In this document: positions 42,596 to 51,443 of the stretch, in pieces
Numbering within the stretch: position 1 is the stretch's first letter
Layout: every line of letters starts with the position of its first letter
Source of the DNA: an uncultured Lachnospiraceae bacterium
Lineage (GTDB): Bacteria; Bacillota; Clostridia; Lachnospirales; Lachnospiraceae
DNA length: 64,000 bases
Direction: 5' to 3'
Assembly: GCA_944383265.1 (NCBI GenBank)
Contig: CALWOX010000003.1
Coordinates: forward strand, 1 to 64,000
Program-made: the position numbers and the translations under genes
The notes under the pieces: generated by a model
The model's database searches: none
What the model was told of the DNA's origin: nothing
Seen by the model: only the letters and a program-made list of their open reading frames with translations

Positions 42596-44455
42596 TCATT
42601 TTCTTTTTTCCCGCCAATTTAACAAAAATGCAGAATTTACGATTACAAGAACCGAACCGGCATTATGAACAAGCGCACCGATAACAGGGTTTAATATACC
42701 TGTAATAGCGAGAATAATGGCGATAAAATTCAAGGTCATGGAAAAGGTGAGATTGCATTTAATTGTAACCATCATTCGTTTAGCCAGAAGAAGAAGATGG
42801 GGCAATTCGCTGATTTTATCATTGATTAGCGCAATATCTGCCGCATCGACTGCAATATCACTTCCAATTCCTACATATGCTTTCTTTAATGCAGGAGCAT
42901 CATTGATGCCGTCCCCAATCATACAGACATGGTTGCCACTGTTTTGGAGGTCTTCAATATGCTTTAACTTGTCCTCCGGCAAACAGCCTGCAAAAACCTC
43001 TTGGATGCCGAGCTGCTTTGCCATATATCCTGCTGCTTTTTCGTTATCGCCGGTTAATAATACAGGAGTAACATTTGTTTCCCTGATATGGGTAATCGTG
43101 TCATAAGCATCCTGCCGCAGCGTATCTGCCAAGGCGATGAACCCAATCGCTTTGTTTGAGATAGCAACATAGGTTATCGTGCTTCCGTTTTCTATGTAAG
43201 ATGCCGCTTCCTCCCGCATACTGTCAGGTAAATCAATTTGCTTTGCTGAGAGTAATTCCCGGTTGCCTGCCGCAACTTCATAGGCATCTACCTTTGCTGA
43301 GATTCCTTGCCCTGGTATCATATGAAACTGATCCGGCATTTGCAGTCCATCTTGATATTGCTGCTTATAGCCGGTTACGATTGCTTTCCCTAATGGATGT
43401 TCCGAACGCTGTTCCGCGCCGGCTGTGAGCCGGAAAAGTGACTGCTCTGCCCAGGCAGAGCAAAAACTTTTTACTGCAATTACCTTTGGGGTTCCATAGG
43501 TAAGGGTGCCTGTTTTATCAAACGTGATTTTTGATACTTCTGCAAGCCGCTCAAGTGCGTCTCCTTCCCGAACCAGAAAGCCATGCTTTGTGGCATTGCC
43601 AATGGCTGCCATGATTGCTGTAGGTGTAGCCAGAACAAGCGCACAAGGGCAAAAAACAACCAAAATCGTTACAGCCCGGATGAGTTGCCCGCTGATGAGC
43701 CATGTCAAAGCAGCGGCTGAAAGGGCGATTACGACTATCCACGTTGCCCAACGGTCTGCAATCCCGACAATTTTCGCTTTGTCTGCGTCAACGGATTGTA
43801 CCAATTTTATCATACGCTGAATCGAACTGTCATCACCAACCTTTGTGGCCTTCATATCAAAAGAACCGAACTGATTGACAGTTCCGCTGGAAACATTGTC
43901 TCCGACACCTTTATCAACCGGAAGGGATTCACCTGTCATAACAGCCTGATTGATGGAAGTCTGACCGAATAAAATCATGCCGTCAACAGGGATTGTTTCT
44001 CCCGGAAGCACCCTCAAAATATCACCGATTTGTACTTGTTCAGCAGGAATGATTGTTTCCATCTCATCAGATATACGTCGTGCCGTCCGCGGTGTCAAGT
44101 GAACCAGTTTTTCGATACCGGCTCTGGCCTTTGCAACCGTCAAGTCTTCAAGAAGGCCGCCCAGCTGCATGATAAACGCCACCTCGCCTGCTGCAAAGAT
44201 TTCCCCGATTATGACAGACGCAATCAGTGCGAGAGAAACAAGGACATCTGCTTTAATATCAAATTTTGTGACAAGTCCAATGATTGCTTCCAGAATAATA
44301 GGAATACCGCACAAAATAATTGCTATCCATGCCAAATTAACATGAAATAATTCTATGTTCAAAAGGCTGGCCAACAGTGCGATTCCGGACAAAATCAAGA
44401 AGGTTACATCTTTTTTTACACCTCCCCATTCCAAAAATTCTTCTAATTTTTTCAA
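42596..44455 (-). CDS. Heavy-metal translocating P1B-type ATPase
   Basis: 619 residues with no N-terminal metal-binding domain. Membrane segments flank the actuator TGES loop (AVMTGESLPVDKG), the metal-site CPC (VVFCPCALVLATPTAIMAAIGNATKHG), phosphorylation site DKTGTLTYG, SEHPLGKAI, and GDGINDAPALKKAYVGIG. The last helix HNAGSVLVIVNSAFLLNW is not the pattern of classical CopA. Exports a metal cation; Cu, Zn/Cd or another ion cannot be chosen from motifs alone. It has a weak GGAGGG start context, and is expressed from a promoter that contains CsoR-like operators. Codon choice is by eye less like that of the neighbours. Confidence 0.88.
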   Translation of the reverse strand: MKKLEEFLEWGGVKKDVTFLILSGIALLASLLNIELFHVNLAWIAIILCGIPIILEAIIGLVTKFDIKADVLVSLALIASVIIGEIFAAGEVAFIMQLGGLLEDLTVAKARAGIEKLVHLTPRTARRISDEMETIIPAEQVQIGDILRVLPGETIPVDGMILFGQTSINQAVMTGESLPVDKGVGDNVSSGTVNQFGSFDMKATKVGDDSSIQRMIKLVQSVDADKAKIVGIADRWATWIVVIALSAAALTWLISGQLIRAVTILVVFCPCALVLATPTAIMAAIGNATKHGFLVREGDALERLAEVSKITFDKTGTLTYGTPKVIAVKSFCSAWAEQSLFRLTAGAEQRSEHPLGKAIVTGYKQQYQDGLQMPDQFHMIPGQGISAKVDAYEVAAGNRELLSAKQIDLPDSMREEAASYIENGSTITYVAISNKAIGFIALADTLRQDAYDTITHIRETNVTPVLLTGDNEKAAGYMAKQLGIQEVFAGCLPEDKLKHIEDLQNSGNHVCMIGDGINDAPALKKAYVGIGSDIAVDAADIALINDKISELPHLLLLAKRMMVTIKCNLTFSMTLNFIAIILAITGILNPVIGALVHNAGSVLVIVNSAFLLNWREKRK

Positions 44456-44474
44456 GGCATAATCCCTCCTTCCC

Positions 44475-44526
44475 TATACCCATATGGGTATATGTTTATT
44501 ATACCCATGCGGGTATAGGTTGTCAA
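44475..44526 (-). promoter_or_regulatory. Promoter of metal ATPase gene with two CsoR-type operators
   Basis: Minus-strand TTGACA at 44521-44526, 17-base spacer, TATAAT at 44498-44503. One operator, TATACCCATGCGGGTATA (44500-44517), fills the spacer and a perfect 18-bp palindrome, TATACCCATATGGGTATA (44475-44492), lies at the start site. Centres are 25 bases apart. Confidence 0.85.
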
Positions 44527-44529
44527 CAG

Positions 44530-44564
44530 CAAATAAAAACCGGCCTGACGCTTGAGGCCGGTTT
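44530..44564 (-). terminator. Terminator of csoR-like gene
   Basis: Minus-strand stem AAACCGGCCT / AGGCCGGTTT with an eight-base loop followed by TTATTT, between the regulator stop and the ATPase promoter. Confidence 0.8.
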
Positions 44565-44575
44565 CCTGTAAATAT

Positions 44576-44851
44576 TTAGTTCATATTCGCAAAACGCTCC
44601 ACGGCTTTTGTAAAATTAGCAATCGTTTTATCGGCATCGCCATGTTCAATTCCATCCCTGACACAATGCTTGATATGTCCCTCTAACACAACCTGTCCTA
44701 CTTTATGAAGCGCAGATTTTGCTGCATTTATCTGTGCAAGAATATCCTCACAAGGAATATCTTCATCAACCATACGGTCAATCGCTTGTACTTGTCCAAT
44801 GATTTTTTTGAGACGGCGATGAAGATTATCTGCATCCATACATTGTTTCAT
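44576..44851 (-). CDS. csoR: CsoR family metal-sensing repressor
   Basis: 91-residue all-helical regulator (DUF156/CsoR-RcnR family): NLHRRLKKIIGQVQAIDRMVDEDIPCEDILAQINAAKSAL. Copper-type ligands C34, H59 and C63 (HIKHC) match the Cys-His-Cys triad of CsoR; the His at position 3 typical of RcnR/FrmR is absent. AAAGGAGGTG precedes the ATG. It should release its own promoter and that of the ATPase on metal binding. A close relative that senses persulfide (CstR) lacks the His seen here. Confidence 0.88.
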   Translation of the reverse strand: MKQCMDADNLHRRLKKIIGQVQAIDRMVDEDIPCEDILAQINAAKSALHKVGQVVLEGHIKHCVRDGIEHGDADKTIANFTKAVERFANMN

Positions 44852-44867
44852 GAGCCTTCACCTCCTT

Positions 44868-44924
44868 TATACCTCTGGGGGTATCTGTATCTCATATTAT
44901 CCGGCAAATCAATTTATTTGTCAA
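44868..44924 (-). promoter_or_regulatory. csoR promoter with third operator
   Basis: Minus-strand TTGACA (44919-44924), 17-base spacer, GATAAT (44896-44901). Operator-like TATACCTCTGGGGGTATC (44868-44885) lies just downstream of the start site, implying autorepression. The -35 overlaps the stop codon region of the GyrI-like fragment. Confidence 0.75.
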
Positions 44925-45133
44925 GAAATTCGCCTCATATATCTTAATATCAAAATTTTGAATTTACCGCTTGACATTGTGGCAAAGAGCGCCACAGTTT
45001 TTGGCTCAACATCATATGATCCGACATGCATGCACTGTACGCACAGCCCCTCATCATAGGTCAAAAATTCCACCTTGGAAAAATCAGTTTTCTTCTTTTC
45101 TGTGGCCTCCCTTACAGCCCATTCAAAGTCAAA
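44921..45133 (-). pseudogene. GyrI-like small-molecule-binding protein fragment
   Basis: Open fragment of 70 codons with no start: FDFEWAVREATEKKKTDFSK, then VEFLTYDEGLCVQCMHVGSY and DVEPKTVAL. These are typical central blocks of GyrI-like proteins. After DVEPKTVALF the family pattern stops, and about 20 unrelated residues run into the csoR promoter; the N-terminal half is also missing. Its left end overlaps the last codons of the YolD-like gene in another frame. Probably a gene cut when the metal island was inserted. Confidence 0.6.
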
Positions 45134-45615
45134 TCATAATCTGTTCCTCCCTCAATCTCCACCACATCATCTATATTCACCTTCGTTCCGTCCGTAAATA
45201 TCAGTTTGCGCTCATACTCATCTATCCTTTTAAGCCTTCCTGAGCATGTCACATACTCGCCTCCCTCTTTAAGGCTGTCAGGGACAAAGTAAGTGACCGT
45301 GATCTCCGGTCTTTCTTCTATGATGCTCATGAGATACTGCTGCTTTCTGCCGAGGATCTCCAGCTCCTCCTCCGAAAGCTCTGCCTTTTCTTTTGTAAGC
45401 CTTCCGCTCTCCCGTATAACTCCGTCATAGCCTGTGAGGGCTGCAAATGGAGAAAACTGCGCCGCCCTGTCCGCCATTGACATATGGGGCCTCGTAGGGG
45501 AAATATGGTGTGGAAGGTCTATTATGTCATCATATCTTCCATGAGTCTTTTCCATGTCAAACCCTTTTGCCGCTATGACTCCGTTTTCGTTCTTTCCTTC
45601 CGTTCCTATGCTCAT
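45112..45615 (-). CDS. YolD-like protein
   Basis: 167 residues. The middle block DIIDLPHHISPTRPHMSMADRAAQFSPFAALTGYDGVI and the C-terminal sheet EITVTYFVPDSLKEGGEYVTCSGRLKRIDEY match the YolD family, which typically accompanies UvrX/Y-family polymerases. Overlaps the polymerase stop by ATGA, so translation is coupled. The last codons overlap, in another frame, the GyrI-like fragment, so the 3' end may have been altered by a rearrangement. Confidence 0.85.
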   Translation of the reverse strand: MSIGTEGKNENGVIAAKGFDMEKTHGRYDDIIDLPHHISPTRPHMSMADRAAQFSPFAALTGYDGVIRESGRLTKEKAELSEEELEILGRKQQYLMSIIEERPEITVTYFVPDSLKEGGEYVTCSGRLKRIDEYERKLIFTDGTKVNIDDVVEIEGGTDYDLTLNGL

Positions 45616-47120
45616 GCCCTGTGTCCTCCTATCTGTGCATTCCTGTCCTTTGCGGTGGCACCCTCCTCAAAATTCATTCCTCTTAAGATAGCATTTTTCC
45701 CGAACCTCTTTTTTATACTGAGCTCCGCCTCCTGGATCCTGCGCTCCTTTGAAAGCTTTTCGCTCTCCTTCATGCGCTCTTTTTCAAGAGCCCTATAATC
45801 CGTAAATAGGCTCATCTGCTCATATTTGTCCTCATTCTTCGGGATACTGTCCTCCCGCATTACATGATTTGCGGTGATATTCATCCTGCGAACGAGAAGA
45901 TTTTTGTTTACTTCGCGGTCAAATATCTCTGATGCCGCATCCATTATAAGCTTCGAGGACGAGGTAAATCTTCCGAGGTTAAATGTACCGTGAGCATGCT
46001 TTGGTATCTTCCTTCCGTAATGGTCTGTGACCACCTCTCCCCGATAGCTCCTTCTGCGTTTTTCATCCGAAAGATTCTCTATGTCATAGCCTACTGTTAT
46101 GACTATCTGATCTGTGACAAACCCCTTATCCACAAGGTCAAGAGCCAACATGTCAGCCATCTCCCTGAGGACAAGCTTTGCCTTCTCCGCCTCATAAGGG
46201 CAGTGCAGCACCTGGCTCGGACCGAGGCTTTGATTTTCAGGCTTGTAGGCTCTGACATCAGAAATCTCGCAGGGCTCCCATCCCCATGCATGGTCTATAA
46301 GAAGCTCCGCATTTATTCCGAAAAGCTTGTAAAGGAGATCCTCGTTTCTTACCGAGCACCTTGCCACGTCTCCCATGGTAAACATTCCGTACTCCTCAAG
46401 CTTTTTTGAATAGCCTCTGCCCACACGCCAAAAGTCGGTAAGCGGCCTGTGTTCCCACAGAGCATGCCTGTAGCTCATCTCGTCAAGCTCGGCTATCCTG
46501 ACTCCATTCTCGTCCGCAGGAATATGCTTTGCCACTATGTCCATGGCAACCTTACACAGATAGAGATTCGTGCCTATGCCTGCCGTCGCGGTGATCCCCG
46601 TCTCCTTAAGCACCTCAAGAATAATCTTCATTGCAAGGTCATGGGGTGAAAGTCCATATATTCCGAGATACTCCGTCACATCCATAAACACCTCATCTAT
46701 AGAATATACTATGATGTCCTCAGGAGCCACATATTTAAGATATATCTCATATATATGTCTGCTGTAGTCCATGTAATACGCCATTCTCGGACGCGCTGTT
46801 ATAAAATCTATCTTAAGTCTCGGGTCCTTCATAAGCTCTGAAAAACTGTATGACGAACCCTCAAACATCCCTCCGGGCGCTCCGGATCTTCGTCTTCCGT
46901 TTGCCTCGTTTACCCTTTGTCTTACCTCAAAAAGCCTGGGCCTTCCGGGGATACCGAAGCTCTTTAAAGACGGAGTAACCGCAAGACATATGGTCTTATT
47001 TGTGCGGCTCTCATCAGCCACAACAAGATTTGTGTCCATAGGGTCAAGGCCCCTCTCCCGGCACTCCACTGAAGCATAAAAGCTTTTTAAGTCTATGGCT
47101 ATGTAGGTTCGTTTCTTCAT
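45612..47120 (-). CDS. Y-family DNA polymerase (UvrX/DinB type)
   Basis: 502 residues. Palm motifs YIAIDLKSFYASVECRERGLDPM and YSIDEVFMDVTEY hold the catalytic acidic residues. The region after residue 230 has helix-hairpin-helix and little-finger domains, and EQMSLFTDY near 435 is a beta-clamp-binding motif. Translesion synthesis enzyme of the UvrX branch usually carried with a YolD-like gene, often on plasmids or integrated elements. GGGAGC is close to the start. No GAAC-N4-GTTC LexA box was seen upstream. Confidence 0.92.
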   Translation of the reverse strand: MKKRTYIAIDLKSFYASVECRERGLDPMDTNLVVADESRTNKTICLAVTPSLKSFGIPGRPRLFEVRQRVNEANGRRRSGAPGGMFEGSSYSFSELMKDPRLKIDFITARPRMAYYMDYSRHIYEIYLKYVAPEDIIVYSIDEVFMDVTEYLGIYGLSPHDLAMKIILEVLKETGITATAGIGTNLYLCKVAMDIVAKHIPADENGVRIAELDEMSYRHALWEHRPLTDFWRVGRGYSKKLEEYGMFTMGDVARCSVRNEDLLYKLFGINAELLIDHAWGWEPCEISDVRAYKPENQSLGPSQVLHCPYEAEKAKLVLREMADMLALDLVDKGFVTDQIVITVGYDIENLSDEKRRRSYRGEVVTDHYGRKIPKHAHGTFNLGRFTSSSKLIMDAASEIFDREVNKNLLVRRMNITANHVMREDSIPKNEDKYEQMSLFTDYRALEKERMKESEKLSKERRIQEAELSIKKRFGKNAILRGMNFEEGATAKDRNAQIGGHRA

Positions 47121-47216
47121 GCTCCCGGTCTCTCCTTACTTTTCAGATATATTTTGAATCAGTCCCTTTTATAGTACATATCCTCCTGTATGATGCCCTT
47201 AAGGAGGTATAAAGTT

Positions 47217-47429
47217 ATGAAAAAGTGTTGGATGATAGGCGGATGCACAAAGCGTCCCGCCGAAATAATTGATTTTGACGGCTGTCTGTATACTCTTTGC
47301 ATTACAGGTATAAGCGGGAAAAGGGCGGTCACCCGCGCTCCGAAGGGAAGAGTTTTTCTCAGAGAAAAGGATGCGGATGATTATCTTGTCTTTTACAATA
47401 AGTACAAGCCTCGCTCGCATTTTATCTGA
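47217..47429 (+). CDS. Small cysteine-containing protein, unknown function
   Basis: 70 residues, divergent from the Y-family polymerase gene. The frame begins upstream at 47190, but the ATG at 47217 has a textbook AAGGAGG at nine bases. Four Cys are present (KKCWMIGGC near the start, DGCLYTLC in the middle), followed by a basic GKRAVTRAPKGR and an aromatic tail. Hydrophilic, no signal or membrane segment. The Cys spacing (C-x5-C, C-x4-C) could bind a metal. Family not recognised. The overlapping minus-strand frame lacks a ribosome binding site. Confidence 0.6.
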   Translation: MKKCWMIGGCTKRPAEIIDFDGCLYTLCITGISGKRAVTRAPKGRVFLREKDADDYLVFYNKYKPRSHFI

Positions 47430-47433
47430 TTCT

Positions 47434-47481
47434 AAAACGGACAGGTCGCCGTATATATTTATTATATGCGGTAACCTGTCC
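47434..47481. terminator. Hairpin between the small gene and pheT
   Basis: Arms GGACAGGT and ACCTGTCC with a further inner stem CCGTATATA / TATATGCGG. On the minus strand it is followed by GTTTTAG, so it probably terminates pheST transcripts; on the plus strand it lacks a T-run. Confidence 0.55.
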
Positions 47482-47564
47482 TATAAAAAGTACTGATTGA
47501 GTGAAATACATGAAAATCATGTATTCATGTAAAATCATAAGCTGATTGCGGTAAATCCTGAATC

Positions 47565-50021
47565 CTAAGCTCTGAGCTCTATTCCCATTCCGTTAAGGCC
47601 GTTTAATATCTTCTTCATGGCTGCTCCCACCTCATCGTCTGTGAGAGTCCTGTCGGAAGCCCTGAAACTGAGGCTGTAAGCTACAGACTTGTAGCCCTCC
47701 TTTACCTGGGCTCCCTCATATATATCAAAGAGCCTGTAACTCTCGAGTATCTTTCCGCCTCTCTGAGCTATCATATCCTCTATTTCTCCAACAAGGATAT
47801 TTTTAGGAACAAGCATTGAGATATCTCTTCCCATAGCAGGGTACTTTGCTATGCCCTCGTACTTTCTGTCAAAGCTTGTGTAAGGAATAAGTGCGGGCAT
47901 GTCAAGGACTGCAAGATATACCCTTACGCCCTCCTTGAAATCATAATTTAAGCTTACCTCGGGGTGAACCTCTCCGAGATATCCTATTATTTCTCCATCG
48001 TACTTTATGTATGCCTTTCTTCCGGGGTGAAGGAAGCTCTTATCGCATACAGGGTCATAGTGAAGCTTTTTATTCATTCCCACATGCTCAAGGAATTCTT
48101 CCACAACGCCCTTCATTACAAAGAAGTCCACATCCTCTCCATATGCTCCGAGAGTAAGCTGCTCTCTCTCATCAGGAAGCTCTGTCAAGGGAAGAGCCTT
48201 GGGTATATAAATATTTGCCATGTCATAGAGCCTTACATCACCGTTTCTCCTGTTGTAATTAAGAGACAAAGATGTGATCATTGCGTTTACAGGCTGAGTT
48301 CTCATAATAGAGAAGTCCTCTCCGAGAGGGTTGGATATGACTACAGCCTTTCTCAGCCCGCTGTCCTCAGGTACAAGGAGCTTATCATAAGCCTTGGGTG
48401 ACTCAAAAGCATAGGTCATAGCATGCGAAAAACCTGAAAGCTCCGCAATATTTCTCGCTATCTGATCTATTCTGAGCTTATATGAAAGCTTTCCTGTAGT
48501 AGCCTCTCCGACAGGGAGTGTGCTTGCTATCTTGTCGTATCCGTGGAAACGAAGCACCTCCTCGGCAAGGTCTGCCGTGCAGTGAAGGTCACGTCTGAAG
48601 GTGGGAACAACGACCTCATTTGAATCATCGTTAAAGCCAAGACCTATCTTTGCAAAGATCTCCTTCATCTCTGACTCGCCTATATCTGTTCCAAGGAGGG
48701 AGTTGATCCTCTCAGGCTCAAACTTTATCTTTATATCCTCATCCTTTACAGGATATACATCGATCATTCCCCCTACAACTTCTCCGCAGCCAAGCTCCTC
48801 AACAAGCTGACATGCTCTGTTTATGGCCGCCTCGGCGTTATTGGGGTCAAGACCCTTCTCAAATATGGATGAGGCATCTGTTCTCATTCCGACCTTCTTT
48901 GCTGAAAGTCTGATGTTTACTCCGTCAAAGTTCGCCGCCTCGAATACTACTGTATGAACATGGTCGGTGATCTTTGAGTTCTCGCCTCCCATGATTCCCG
49001 CAAGGCCAATACCTCCCTTTTTGTCATTTATCATAAGTATTGTATCGTCAAGCTTTCTGGTCTGTCCGTCAAGAGTTATGAATTCGTCACCGTTCTTTGC
49101 GGTGTCAACGATTATCTCATGTCCCTCTATGAGGTCATAATCGTAGGCATGCATGGGCTGGCCGTACTCTTCCATGACAAAGTTTGTTATGTCAACGAGA
49201 TTATTTATGGGTCTTATTCCGCTGTTTCTGAGACGCTTCTGCATCCACTCGGGTGAAGGGGCGAACTTGATGTTCTTTACCATTCTCGCGCAATAACGGG
49301 GGCAGAGCTTTGTATTATTTACTGTTACCTTAAGATAGTCGTTAATGTCTTCGCTGTTTCCTGTAGCCTTCACCTCAGGCATCTTGAAGGTCTTTCCGAA
49401 GGTGGCCGCAGCCTCTCTTGCTATTCCTATTACAGCATAGCAGTCAACACGGTTTGAGGTGATCTCGTACTCTACGACTGTATCATCCATTCCGAGAGCC
49501 TTGACTGCCGAATCTCCGGGCTTTAAGGAGAGCTCATTTATAAGCTCGTCATCAAAGATATATATTCCCGACTCGGGAGCGAGGGGATACGCATTATGAT
49601 CAGAGCCAAGCTCCTCTATGGAACACATCATTCCGTTTGAGGGAACGCCTCTGAGCTTTCCCGCCTTTATGCTCACTCCGTCCTCAGGCATGGGGCCTCC
49701 GTCGTGGCCTCCCTTAACCTTTCCTCCGTCAAGTACTACAGGCACCAGCTGTCCTGACGAACCCACGGGAATGTTTGGTGCGCCTGTAACTATCTGTATG
49801 GTCTCATTGCCCACATTTACCTGACAAACCACGAGCTTATCGGCATCAGGATGCTTCTCCACCTTTTCCACTCTTCCGACTACGAGCTTTTCAAGGTTCT
49901 TTGAAAGGTCCTCATATCCCTCAACCTTTGTTCCTGTGAGAGTCATTCTGTCACTGTATTCCTGTGCCGTACAGTCAAGATCGGGCACATAATCCTTTAT
50001 CCATGAAAGCGGTGTATTCAC
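47565..50021 (-). CDS. pheT: Phenylalanine-tRNA ligase beta subunit
   Basis: 818 residues, full length. N-terminal tRNA-binding OB domain (VVGRVEKVEKHPDADKLVVCQVNVG), B3/B4 editing and B5 domains in the middle, catalytic-like core, and C-terminal ferredoxin-fold anticodon domain (YPAMGRDISMLVPKNILVGEIEDMI). Pairs with PheS as alpha2-beta2 and clears mischarged tyrosine. Starts with GTG behind CGGAGG. Downstream of pheS by 65 bases under T-box control. Confidence 0.96.
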   Translation of the reverse strand: MNTPLSWIKDYVPDLDCTAQEYSDRMTLTGTKVEGYEDLSKNLEKLVVGRVEKVEKHPDADKLVVCQVNVGNETIQIVTGAPNIPVGSSGQLVPVVLDGGKVKGGHDGGPMPEDGVSIKAGKLRGVPSNGMMCSIEELGSDHNAYPLAPESGIYIFDDELINELSLKPGDSAVKALGMDDTVVEYEITSNRVDCYAVIGIAREAAATFGKTFKMPEVKATGNSEDINDYLKVTVNNTKLCPRYCARMVKNIKFAPSPEWMQKRLRNSGIRPINNLVDITNFVMEEYGQPMHAYDYDLIEGHEIIVDTAKNGDEFITLDGQTRKLDDTILMINDKKGGIGLAGIMGGENSKITDHVHTVVFEAANFDGVNIRLSAKKVGMRTDASSIFEKGLDPNNAEAAINRACQLVEELGCGEVVGGMIDVYPVKDEDIKIKFEPERINSLLGTDIGESEMKEIFAKIGLGFNDDSNEVVVPTFRRDLHCTADLAEEVLRFHGYDKIASTLPVGEATTGKLSYKLRIDQIARNIAELSGFSHAMTYAFESPKAYDKLLVPEDSGLRKAVVISNPLGEDFSIMRTQPVNAMITSLSLNYNRRNGDVRLYDMANIYIPKALPLTELPDEREQLTLGAYGEDVDFFVMKGVVEEFLEHVGMNKKLHYDPVCDKSFLHPGRKAYIKYDGEIIGYLGEVHPEVSLNYDFKEGVRVYLAVLDMPALIPYTSFDRKYEGIAKYPAMGRDISMLVPKNILVGEIEDMIAQRGGKILESYRLFDIYEGAQVKEGYKSVAYSLSFRASDRTLTDDEVGAAMKKILNGLNGMGIELRA

Positions 50022-50086
50022 TTTAATTTCCTCCGAACTGTTTTAATAATGTATCTTATATTTACCTGTACATATGCATAGCCTTT

Positions 50087-51106
50087 TTAGAACTGATTCA
50101 GGAACCTCTGATCATTCTCGTAGAGAAGTCTCATGTCATCTATCTCGTACTTTAAGAGAGCTATACGCTCAAGGCCTACTCCAAATGCAAAGCCTGTGTA
50201 CTTTTCAGGATCTATTCCGCACATCTCAAGGACATGGGGATGAACCATTCCGCAGCCGAGTATCTCTATCCAGCCCTCTCCCTTACAGAAGCGGCATCCC
50301 TTTCCTCCGCACTTAAAGCAGCTTACATCCACCTCTGCCGAAGGCTCTGTGAAGGGGAAATGGTGAGGCCTGAATCTGGTCTTTGTCTCAGGTCCGAAGA
50401 GTTCCTTGGCAAATTCGTCAAGAGTTCCCTTAAGATCTGTCATTGTAATGTGCTTGTCAACCACAAGTCCCTCTATCTGATGGAAGGAAGGGCTGTGTGT
50501 TGCGTCGATGCTGTCCGAACGGAAAACTCTTCCCGGTGCTATCATCCTTATGGGAAGCTTGCCCTGCTCCATGACTCTGGCCTGAACAGGTGAGGTCTGT
50601 GAACGAAGAAGTATCTCATCATTAATATAGAAGGTATCCTGCTCGTCTCTTGCGGGATGTCCCTCGGGGATGTTGAGCTTTGTGAAGTTGTATTCCTGCC
50701 ACTCTATCTCAGGACCCTCAACTACATCATATCCCATTCCCACGAAAATCCTCTCAACCTCATCAAGGGCTATCTGACAGGGATGTCCGTGTCCTACCTT
50801 TGCCTTCTTTGCGGGAAGAGTAACGTCTATTACCTCTGATTTAAGCTTCTCTTCTCTAAGGGCTCTCTGAAGCTTTGTCTTTTCAGCCTCAAGGGCAGCC
50901 TCAACCTTGTCCCTTGCCACATTTACCATCTGTCCGAAGGCAGGTCTCTCCTCCGGAGGGATATTTTTCATCTCCTTCATGGCCGCAGTGATATGGCCCT
51001 TCTTTCCGAGATACTCAACGCGAACATCGTTAAGCATGTCGAGATCTTTACATGCATCGATTTTTGCAAGAGCCTCCTCGGTGATCTTTAAAAGCTGTTC
51101 ATTCAT
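50087..51106 (-). CDS. pheS: Phenylalanine-tRNA ligase alpha subunit
   Basis: 339 residues. N-terminal coiled coil (1-85), class II catalytic core with GHGHPCQIALDEVERIF, motif 2 region RVFRSDSIDATHSPSFHQIEGLVVD, and motif 3 FGVGLERIALLKYEIDDMR. CFKCGGKGCRFCKGEGW is the usual PheS Cys loop. The frame extends to 51148, but the ATG at 51106 has AAGGAG. Activates phenylalanine and charges tRNA-Phe. Confidence 0.96.
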   Translation of the reverse strand: MNEQLLKITEEALAKIDACKDLDMLNDVRVEYLGKKGHITAAMKEMKNIPPEERPAFGQMVNVARDKVEAALEAEKTKLQRALREEKLKSEVIDVTLPAKKAKVGHGHPCQIALDEVERIFVGMGYDVVEGPEIEWQEYNFTKLNIPEGHPARDEQDTFYINDEILLRSQTSPVQARVMEQGKLPIRMIAPGRVFRSDSIDATHSPSFHQIEGLVVDKHITMTDLKGTLDEFAKELFGPETKTRFRPHHFPFTEPSAEVDVSCFKCGGKGCRFCKGEGWIEILGCGMVHPHVLEMCGIDPEKYTGFAFGVGLERIALLKYEIDDMRLLYENDQRFLNQF

Positions 51107-51159
51107 AGTTTTTCTCCTTGAAAATCTTTCTCTTACTTTTCTTTTCAATTATTAAATAC

Positions 51160-51437
51160 AAAAAATCCCCGTCCACATAGGGACGGGGATCCGCGGTACC
51201 ACCCTGATTCCGATACTAATATTGAAAAAATATCGGCACTTATTTATGCTTGACGCGCATCAACGTCAGCACCTACACTACCATGCTTTGGCAAATCCAA
51301 AGGGATTTCAGCGCTGCGGCTCCGATGTGAATTTCATCCTTATACCTTGACCCGGCGAGCTCTCAGCCGACGACTCGCCTCTCTTTCGAGTATATATAAA
51401 GCCTACTGTGCATCTTCACAGCCTTTGTATTCAATTA
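51160..51437 (-). promoter_or_regulatory. T-box leader (tRNA-Phe) with terminator
   Basis: Minus-strand leader with the T-box sequence AGGGTGGTACCGCGGA (51190-51205) followed by a terminator stem ATCCCCGTCC / GGACGGGGAT and six T (51160-51190). Upstream is a long stem I region, and a TTC codon in GAAATTCACATC near its apex fits a phenylalanine specifier. Uncharged tRNA-Phe should favour the antiterminator and switch on pheST. Confidence 0.92.
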
Positions 51438-51443
51438 AGTATG

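Noticed and set aside
37659-45133. DUF3841/CapA genes with the metal island as a phage-defence island
   Set aside because: No nuclease, helicase, toxin or other known defence domain is present; adjacency alone is not evidence.
47121-47216. LexA box for the Y-family polymerase operon
   Set aside because: No GAAC-N4-GTTC or close variant could be found on either strand.
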